Of a stretch of DNA of 53,051 nt, positions 47,566-53,051 are shown in pieces. The notes beneath the pieces are model-generated. The model made no database searches, had not been told where the DNA came from, and worked only from the letters and a program-made list of their open reading frames with translations. The first letter of the stretch is position 1. Each line of letters begins with the position of its first letter. Both the position numbers and the translations under genes were made by a program. The stretch comes from Methanocaldococcus sp. (GTDB lineage: Archaea; AGJL01; Methanococci; Methanococcales; Methanocaldococcaceae), in NCBI RefSeq assembly GCF_024490875.1, contig NZ_JACCLX010000042.1, positions 1 through 53,051 on the forward strand, given 5' to 3'.

Positions 47566-48183
47566 ATGGACATACAGTACTTTATAGTAGCATTCACATC
47601 AATATTTTCAATTTTAAACCCGTTTGGTGCTGTTCCAGTTTTTATGGCTTTGACAGAATCATATCCTAAGAAGGAGAGGAATTTAATAGCAAAAAAAACA
47701 GTTATTTATACTTTAATAATATTGTTAATTTTTGCACTTTTTGGTAATTGGATATTAAAATTTTTTGGCATATCCTTAAATGCCTTTAAAATAGCAGGAG
47801 GTTTGTTATTACTTTTAATATCATTAGACATGGTTAGAGGTAAGCAGGAGGCAAAATTGCACAAAAAAGAGATTGAAGATGCTTATGAAATTGACGAAAT
47901 AGCATTAATGCCTTTAGCTACTCCTCTATTAGCTGGACCGGGATCAATAACTGCCTGTATGGTAGCAATGGCAGAGGCTCCAAGTTTTGGAGATAAATTT
48001 TTAGTAATATTAGCAATACTTGTATCTATTTTAATAACCTATGTAACATTACTATCTTCTGAAAAAATATTAGATAGAATTGGGAAGTTAGGGATTAAGA
48101 TACTAACAAGAATGATGGGTTTTATATTGACGGCAATAGCGGTTCAAATGGCAATTAGTGGAATTAAAGGAGCATTATTCTAA
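47566..48183 (+). CDS. MarC family (UPF0056) membrane protein
   Basis: The 205-residue protein has six membrane helices. It carries the family's conserved FSILNPFGAVPVFMALTES near the N-terminus (about 13-31) and the PLATPLLAGPGSITACMV segment after the central hydrophilic stretch. The family is widely conserved with no proven transport substrate. GTGATAGT precedes the ATG. It is 10 bases after the unknown protein and 31 before the SepCysS start, so it is likely in an operon with them. Confidence 0.88.
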   Translation: MDIQYFIVAFTSIFSILNPFGAVPVFMALTESYPKKERNLIAKKTVIYTLIILLIFALFGNWILKFFGISLNAFKIAGGLLLLLISLDMVRGKQEAKLHKKEIEDAYEIDEIALMPLATPLLAGPGSITACMVAMAEAPSFGDKFLVILAILVSILITYVTLLSSEKILDRIGKLGIKILTRMMGFILTAIAVQMAISGIKGALF

Positions 48184-48214
48184 ATTTATAATTTTTTTAA
48201 ATGAGGTGATTAAT

Positions 48215-49369
48215 TTGAACATTGATATTAACTTAGATAAATACAAAAATTTTAGAAGAAATTTAAACAGAGAGATAATAAACTTAAATCCAATACAGAG
48301 AGGAGGAATATTACCAAAAGAATCTAAAAAAACAGTTTATGAGTATTGGGATGGTTATAGTGTTTGTGACTTTTGCTATGGAAGATTGGATGAGATAACA
48401 AACCCTCCAATAAAAGACTTTTTAGAAGATTTATCTAAATTTTTAAATATGGATTATACAAGGCCAACACATGGAGCGAGGGAGGGAAAATTTATAGTTA
48501 TGCACGCAATTTGTAAGGAAGGGGACTATGTAGTTTTAGATAAGAATGCTCACTATACAAGTTATGTCTCTGCTGAAAGAGCAAGGTTGAATGTTGCAGA
48601 AGTTGGTTATGAAGAGGAGTATCCTACATATAAGATAAACTTAGAAGGGTATAAGGAGGTTATAGACAACTTAGAAGATAAAGGAAAAAATGTTGGATTA
48701 ATATTATTAACTCATGTTGATGGAGAGTATGGAAACTTAAACTATGCTAAAAAAGTTGGTAAAATAGCCAAAGACAAAGGAATACCTTTCCTGCTAAATT
48801 GTGCATATACAGTTGGAAGAATGCCAGTTAATGGAAAAGAGGTTAAAGCTGACTTTATTGTAGCCTCTGGACATAAGAGTATGGCTGCCTCTGGTCCCTG
48901 TGGTATTTTAGCATTTAATGAGGAATTTGCAGATAAAATTACTAAAACATCTGAAAGATATCCTCTCAAAGAAATTGAAATGCTCGGATGTACAAGTAGA
49001 GGATTGCCAATATTAACTTTAATGTCAAGTTTTCCTTATGTTGTAGAGAGAGTTAAAAAGTGGGATGAAGAGATTAAAAAAACGAGGTATGTTGTAGATG
49101 AATTAGAAAAAGTAGGTTTTAAGCAATTAGGAATAAAACCAAAGGAACACGATTTAATTAAATTTGAGACACCAATATTGGATAAAATTGCAAAAAAAGA
49201 TAAAAGAAGAGGATTTTTCTTTTACGATGAATTAAAGAAGAGGGGTATTGGTGGAATAAGGGCAGGAGTTACAAAGGAGATAAAGATGAGTGTTTATGGC
49301 TTAGAATGGGAACAAGTAGAATATGTAGTAAATTCAATAAAAGAAATTATTGAGAAATATAATAAATAA
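48215..49369 (+). CDS. pscS: O-phosphoseryl-tRNA:Cys-tRNA synthase (SepCysS)
   Basis: SepCysS converts phosphoseryl-tRNA-Cys to Cys-tRNA-Cys, the only route to cysteine in this group of methanogens. The 384-residue PLP enzyme has the catalytic Cys pair in CDFC (Cys51 and Cys54), the third Cys in MLGCTSRG, the PLP Lys in ASGHKSMAASGP, and the Arg-Gly-Gly start PIQRGGILPKES. The TTG at 48215 is preferred because AGGTGATTAA precedes it; the frame from 48158 would overlap MarC. SepRS and a scaffold protein must lie elsewhere. Confidence 0.92.
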   Translation: MNIDINLDKYKNFRRNLNREIINLNPIQRGGILPKESKKTVYEYWDGYSVCDFCYGRLDEITNPPIKDFLEDLSKFLNMDYTRPTHGAREGKFIVMHAICKEGDYVVLDKNAHYTSYVSAERARLNVAEVGYEEEYPTYKINLEGYKEVIDNLEDKGKNVGLILLTHVDGEYGNLNYAKKVGKIAKDKGIPFLLNCAYTVGRMPVNGKEVKADFIVASGHKSMAASGPCGILAFNEEFADKITKTSERYPLKEIEMLGCTSRGLPILTLMSSFPYVVERVKKWDEEIKKTRYVVDELEKVGFKQLGIKPKEHDLIKFETPILDKIAKKDKRRGFFFYDELKKRGIGGIRAGVTKEIKMSVYGLEWEQVEYVVNSIKEIIEKYNK

Positions 49370-49379
49370 TATTTAATTT

Positions 49380-50522
49380 TTAAATTTTAAACTCTCCATT
49401 TTCAATTTTCTTTTTTAGTTCTTTTGCTAATTTTAAGGCTCTTTTTCTATCTGACTGCCTGCAAGTTATAGGAATTCCACATATAGAGCCAAGTTTTGTT
49501 TTAAATACTCCATAAGGGCAGATATTACAAATACCACATCCAAAGCAATCCTCAGTTATCATTATCTTTCCATTCTCTCTTTTTATTGCAAAGGTAGGAC
49601 AATACTTTTCAGCTAAACATTCTTTACACTCTTTACATCTATCTGGGTATATTTTTGGTCTTAAATCTACATTTTCCCAAACTTCTGCATAGTTTCCAAC
49701 ATCTATAATTTCTCTACCAAATATATTAACTAATGGTAAAGCTATATCTTTATCTAACTTTTTTAAACTCTCTTTATGTTCATCAACTTTAACTGGAATG
49801 GCTACTGTATTATATATTTCAATTCCAGAAGAAGTTAAGAAACCTCCTAAATAGTAAGGATTCATTTCTTTCATATTGGCTGATAACATCAAATTAGGTT
49901 TTTTTATTGAACTTCTTGTTCCAAAACCTAATATTATACTCTCAGCACCATTTAATAGTGCCTTTTTTCCAATAATATCTTTTTCGTCTTTAATAATCAT
50001 ATTTTCCAATGGGTTATACATACCACATCCAGAAAATGAAGATTCTCCTTTTTTTAATGGTAATCTATGAAATATAGTATTAACTTCTTCATCAGACAAA
50101 TTTGTTATTGCAGTGTAATTTTTAAAAGCCATTCTCGTTCCAATCATTTTTGCTGTTGGTAAATCTTCAATAGTTACCTCATTTTTATAAGTTTTATTAC
50201 CACATACTGCTTTTGCCTCTACAACCTTACCTTTAACCAAATCTTTAAATAAAAATCCAACTTCTCCATAAAATATTGCATCAACTTTTCCTAAGTATTC
50301 ATTAGGGCAAACTCCTACAAGGCCTTTAATATCATTTAAATATATTTCATCTGCTTTTTTAAAAATCTCATTAAAAGGGATGTGAAAAACTCCCATAGTT
50401 CCTGACATTATTCCACAAGTTGCAGTTGTAACTATATCTACCTCATCTATTTTATCCTCCTCATTATTTCTAATGTATTTTTTTAATTCATTTACAGTTA
50501 TAACCCTTAAATAATTTTCCAA
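49380..50522 (-). CDS. DUF39/HcyS-related protein with C-terminal 2[4Fe-4S] ferredoxin (methanogenesis marker 16-like)
   Basis: The 380-residue protein has a DUF39-like domain (to about 285) with TTATCGIMSGTMGVF, the SGCGMYNPLENM Cys motif and GFGTRSS. A ferredoxin domain follows, with CKECKECLAEKYC and CFGCGICNICPYGVF for two clusters. DUF39 family proteins are implicated in making homocysteine from aspartate semialdehyde and sulfide with a ferredoxin partner. Here both parts are fused and the match is closest to the methanogen marker 16 family. TTG is the start, after GGTGGCAGT. It faces pscS convergently. Confidence 0.75.
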   Translation of the reverse strand: MENYLRVITVNELKKYIRNNEEDKIDEVDIVTTATCGIMSGTMGVFHIPFNEIFKKADEIYLNDIKGLVGVCPNEYLGKVDAIFYGEVGFLFKDLVKGKVVEAKAVCGNKTYKNEVTIEDLPTAKMIGTRMAFKNYTAITNLSDEEVNTIFHRLPLKKGESSFSGCGMYNPLENMIIKDEKDIIGKKALLNGAESIILGFGTRSSIKKPNLMLSANMKEMNPYYLGGFLTSSGIEIYNTVAIPVKVDEHKESLKKLDKDIALPLVNIFGREIIDVGNYAEVWENVDLRPKIYPDRCKECKECLAEKYCPTFAIKRENGKIMITEDCFGCGICNICPYGVFKTKLGSICGIPITCRQSDRKRALKLAKELKKKIENGEFKI

Positions 50523-50543
50523 ACTGCCACCTTTTTTTATTTG

Positions 50544-51404
50544 TTAATATTTATGAAGTTTTTTACTCAATTCTATCAATCTTCTGATTCTCTCCTCAGT
50601 TGGAGGATGAGTTGAGAATAGTTTCATTATAAAATCTGATCTAAATGGATTTACAATAAATAAGTGAGAAGTTGCTGGATTTCCCTTTTCTAATGGATAC
50701 TTCTGAACTCCTTCTTCCAACTTAGATAATGCATTAGCCAACCATAAAGGATGAGTCAATTTAGCCCCTTCTTCATCAGCGTAAAACTCTCTCTGTCTCG
50801 AAATTGCAAACTGTATTAATGTTGCCGCAATTGGTGCTAATATCAACAATAAAATTAGTCCAATAAATTCTAATGGATTGGTATCTTCACTCTCTGATGC
50901 GAAGAATAAACCACCCCAGTATAGCATCCACTCTGCAATATATATGATAGCCCCAGCCAATGTAGCCACTATGGTAGATATTAAAATATCTCTATGTTTA
51001 ATATGTGCTATTTCGTGTCCAATAACACCTTCCAGTTCTTCTGGAGACAATAGTTGTAAAATTCCTTCAGTAACAGCAACAACTGCATTTTTTGGATTTC
51101 TACCAGTAGCAAATGCATTGGGAGTCATTGTAGGAACAATAGCAACTTTTGGTTTAGGTAATCCTGCCTTTCTCGCCACTCTTTCAACCATCTGATGTAG
51201 CCAAGGCATCTCGTGCTCATCTAAAATTCTCGCATTGTAACTCATTAACACAAATTTATCACTATAATAGTATGCAATAATGTTAGGAATCAAAGCGATG
51301 AGTATAGCAAATATTGGATGTATATGTAACATAAGACATATTGCGTAAATTAAACCTATGAGAAGTGCCATCAATAAATATGTTTTTATCTCATTTATTA
51401 ACAT
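50544..51404 (-). CDS. htpX: HtpX-family membrane zinc metalloprotease
   Basis: HtpX degrades damaged membrane proteins. The 286-residue protein has two N-terminal helices (about 9-48) and the HEXXH zinc site GHEIAHIKH (about residue 137). Two more helices follow (about 150-168 and 186-207), then the third ligand Glu in [11 protein letters not shown] and the family segment [14 protein letters not shown]. The start at 51404 follows GTGATCGGT. It is 21 bases upstream of the DUF39 gene on the same strand, so they may share a transcript. Confidence 0.92.
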   Translation of the reverse strand: MLINEIKTYLLMALLIGLIYAICLMLHIHPIFAILIALIPNIIAYYYSDKFVLMSYNARILDEHEMPWLHQMVERVARKAGLPKPKVAIVPTMTPNAFATGRNPKNAVVAVTEGILQLLSPEELEGVIGHEIAHIKHRDILISTIVATLAGAIIYIAEWMLYWGGLFFASESEDTNPLEFIGLILLLILAPIAATLIQFAISRQREFYADEEGAKLTHPLWLANALSKLEEGVQKYPLEKGNPATSHLFIVNPFRSDFIMKLFSTHPPTEERIRRLIELSKKLHKY

Positions 51405-51475
51405 ACCGATCACATTATTTTTTATTTTATATAGTAAAATAATATTCCTTAAATTTAAATATTTTGGTGATATAA

Positions 51476-52708
51476 ATGGATGATAAATTTACCTCTAAGT
51501 TTGAAATAGACATTTTAAACAAACTATTGAATAAAAATTTTAACTATGATTTAGCAATAATACTTAAAAAAATTGGAGGTTTGGATTATAGAAAAAAAGT
51601 TTTTATTGGTGGAGAGTGTATAGGTATTTTAGAGTTCGATTTAATTGATTTGGATTGGAAGTTCCACCCTTATGCATCTTATTATCTAATAGAAGAGCCA
51701 AAGATTAAACTAAAACCTACAAAAAGAAAATTGAAAGGTAAAAAAGTTCCTATAAATTTAATTGTAAATCCAGAAGAACTTAAAGATATTAACGAGAATG
51801 AGTATGTTGGCGTAGAAATAGGAAACTATGTTGGTGTTGGAATTAAAAAAGGAGAAACTATAAAGATTAAAGACTTAACTTTAAAAAAAGAGATTAAATT
51901 TGAAAAGATTGAGGAATATTTGAGGAAGAATTATGACAGAATTAAAAAATTAGAGAAAAAATCTCTAAATATAATAGAAAAATATTACAAAAAATGTAAA
52001 GATAAAGGATATGTAATAAATGCTTCATTTAGTGGAGGAAAAGATTCATCTGTTTCTACATTATTGGCAAATAAAGTTATAGACGATTTAGAAGTGATAT
52101 TTATAGATACTGGTTTAGAATTTAAAGAAACTATTAAATTTGTTAAAAAATTTGCTAAAGAATATGATATAAATTTAGTTATTTTAAGGGGTAAAGATTT
52201 TTGGGAATACTTAGGAAAATTTGGCATTCCAACAAAAGATTATAGATGGTGTAACAGTATTTGCAAGTTAGAGCCGTTGAAGGAATATTTAAAGAAGTAT
52301 AAAAAAGTATATACAATTGACGGTTCAAGGAAGTATGAGAGTTTTACAAGGAGTAAATTAGAGTATGAAAGAAAAAGTAGTTTTATAGAGAATCAGATAA
52401 ATATCTTCCCAATATTGGACTGGAAAGGAACCGATGTATGGAGTTGGATATATTTAAATGATGTAATGTATAATGAACTCTATGACAAAGGTTTTGAAAG
52501 AATTGGCTGTTTTATGTGTCCATCTGCTTTAAACAGTGAGTTTTTGAGAGTAAAAGAGTTGTATCCTGAATTGTTCAATAAATGGGTGGAAGTTTTAAAA
52601 AGATTTGGATACAGTGAAGATGAAATATTAAGAGGATTTTGGAGATGGAAAAAACTTCCTCCAAAAATGAAGGAATTAAAAAAATTATTACAATACCTCG
52701 GGACTTGA
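51476..52708 (+). CDS. PAPS reductase-like PP-loop protein with N-terminal PUA-like domain
   Basis: The 410-residue protein has an N-terminal domain (about 1-145) containing [17 protein letters not shown], which resembles a PUA RNA-binding domain. A PP-loop ATP pyrophosphatase domain follows, with SFSGGKDSS (about residues 184-192). The C-terminal half has [10 protein letters not shown] and [12 protein letters not shown], paired Cys that could hold an [4Fe-4S] cluster or zinc. In methanogens such fusions are annotated as phosphoadenosine phosphosulfate reductases, but the RNA-binding domain suggests a tRNA thiolation or related RNA role. GGTGATATAA precedes the ATG. Confidence 0.8.
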   Translation: MDDKFTSKFEIDILNKLLNKNFNYDLAIILKKIGGLDYRKKVFIGGECIGILEFDLIDLDWKFHPYASYYLIEEPKIKLKPTKRKLKGKKVPINLIVNPEELKDINENEYVGVEIGNYVGVGIKKGETIKIKDLTLKKEIKFEKIEEYLRKNYDRIKKLEKKSLNIIEKYYKKCKDKGYVINASFSGGKDSSVSTLLANKVIDDLEVIFIDTGLEFKETIKFVKKFAKEYDINLVILRGKDFWEYLGKFGIPTKDYRWCNSICKLEPLKEYLKKYKKVYTIDGSRKYESFTRSKLEYERKSSFIENQINIFPILDWKGTDVWSWIYLNDVMYNELYDKGFERIGCFMCPSALNSEFLRVKELYPELFNKWVEVLKRFGYSEDEILRGFWRWKKLPPKMKELKKLLQYLGT

Positions 52709-53051
52709 TAATATTTTATAATAAAAATTTTCTATTTTTTATTATAATAATATTACAATTTTAATATTTTTCATATTATTATAATATTTTTTCGATATTT
52801 ATATGATTTAGTAATATTCAAATCAAGATTTTCTCGGGAGTCAGTATTACTCGTTAAATTTACAATTAATCTTCCCTCGCTAAAAATTTTTATTTTTTGA
52901 TTTAGAGGGTTTTAATTTATTATTTTTTAATTTTAAAAATTTTTATCAAATTTCGAAGGGTCACCTGTTTTGATTAATTTGAATATTTAATTTTATTAAA
53001 TTATTGAGATTTTTTGGAGATTTTATTTAATTGTTTTTATCTTCAATTTTC
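52709..53051. other. 343-base gene-free right end
   Basis: The sequence is very AT-rich. It contains a perfect 13-base inverted repeat, ATTATAATAATAT and ATATTATTATAAT (52741-52753 and 52773-52785), which may end the preceding transcript. There is also a GC-richer patch at about 52833-52882 (CTCGGGAGTCAG and CTTCCCTCGC) and GAAGGGTCACCTG near 52957-52969. No protein frame with a binding site and no confirmed RNA is seen. The patch may belong to an RNA or to a gene beyond the window. Confidence 0.5.

Noticed and set aside
48158-48214. SepCysS start at 48158 overlapping MarC
   Set aside because: No binding site; the TTG at 48215 has one and avoids the overlap.
1-53051. tRNA, rRNA, insertion sequences or prophage
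   Set aside because: No T-loop/anticodon pattern in GC-rich islands, no transposase, integrase or terminal repeats; all GC-rich blocks are explained by guide RNAs or hairpins except those listed as findings.

Overview
The window reads as chromosomal DNA of a hyperthermophilic hydrogenotrophic methanogen close to Methanocaldococcus. It is strongly AT-rich. Almost every gene has a GGTGA-type ribosome binding site a few bases before the start, and TATA boxes of the TTTATATA type stand about 25 bases before likely transcript starts. The gene content is diagnostic: heterodisulfide reductase HdrBC, several methanogenesis marker proteins, Sep-tRNA:Cys-tRNA synthase, archaeal RuBisCO, coenzyme F420 and methanopterin pathway enzymes, and an intein inside GlmS. 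I see no tRNA, rRNA, insertion sequence or CRISPR array. The window is mostly conserved chromosome rather than an island.

Layout. 1-5.2 kb: the end of a membrane protein, hdrC-hdrB (minus), a B12/radical-SAM protein, a HIT protein, an MtaB-type tRNA methylthiotransferase, and a convincing C/D box sRNA at 5037-5106 (minus). 5.2-7.3 kb: a small Cys-cluster protein and leuC, then 411 bases without a gene that hold a candidate structured RNA and strong hairpins. 7.3-11.3 kb (minus): an anchored extracellular protein, two paralogous polytopic membrane proteins resembling surface-polysaccharide polymerases, and a THUMP/SPOUT protein, packed with roughly 40-base overlaps. 11.4-15 kb (plus): a PHP phosphoesterase, an Rnl3-type RNA ligase and an ABC transporter pair. 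15-21 kb (minus): a six-gene run, nucleoside kinase-nadA-mptD-large secreted repeat protein-MinD/ParA ATPase-hisF.

21-29.4 kb: DUF2111 protein, Mmp5-like protein and a Cys-rich mini-protein (plus); MEMO protein and intein-bearing glmS (minus); UPF0147 (plus); lon-coiled-coil protein-class II aldolase (minus). 29.7-38.5 kb: AIR-synthase-like protein, trpS, UPF0288/Mmp3, lactaldehyde dehydrogenase, RuBisCO, a methyltransferase, and an HTH-CBS regulator. 38.5-44.7 kb: transaldolase, class V aminotransferase, hisC, an S-layer-like secreted protein, two small membrane ORFs and UPF0210. 44.8-52.7 kb: truA, a minus-strand H/ACA-like sRNA at 45594-45665, an archaeal ATPase, an unknown protein, MarC, SepCysS, a DUF39-ferredoxin protein, HtpX, and a PAPS-reductase-like protein. 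The last 343 bases have no gene.

Links between genes: the class II aldolase (26.6 kb) can supply lactaldehyde and the dehydrogenase at 33.8 kb can oxidise it to lactate for F420. MptD feeds methanopterin synthesis. SepCysS makes Cys-tRNA, and the DUF39 protein next to it belongs to a family linked to homocysteine synthesis, so both touch sulfur assimilation. Two guide RNAs plus TruA, MtaB and the SPOUT protein show heavy RNA modification. Many starts were moved inward from the longest reading frame on the basis of the ribosome binding site. Family names come from memory of these families, not from a search.
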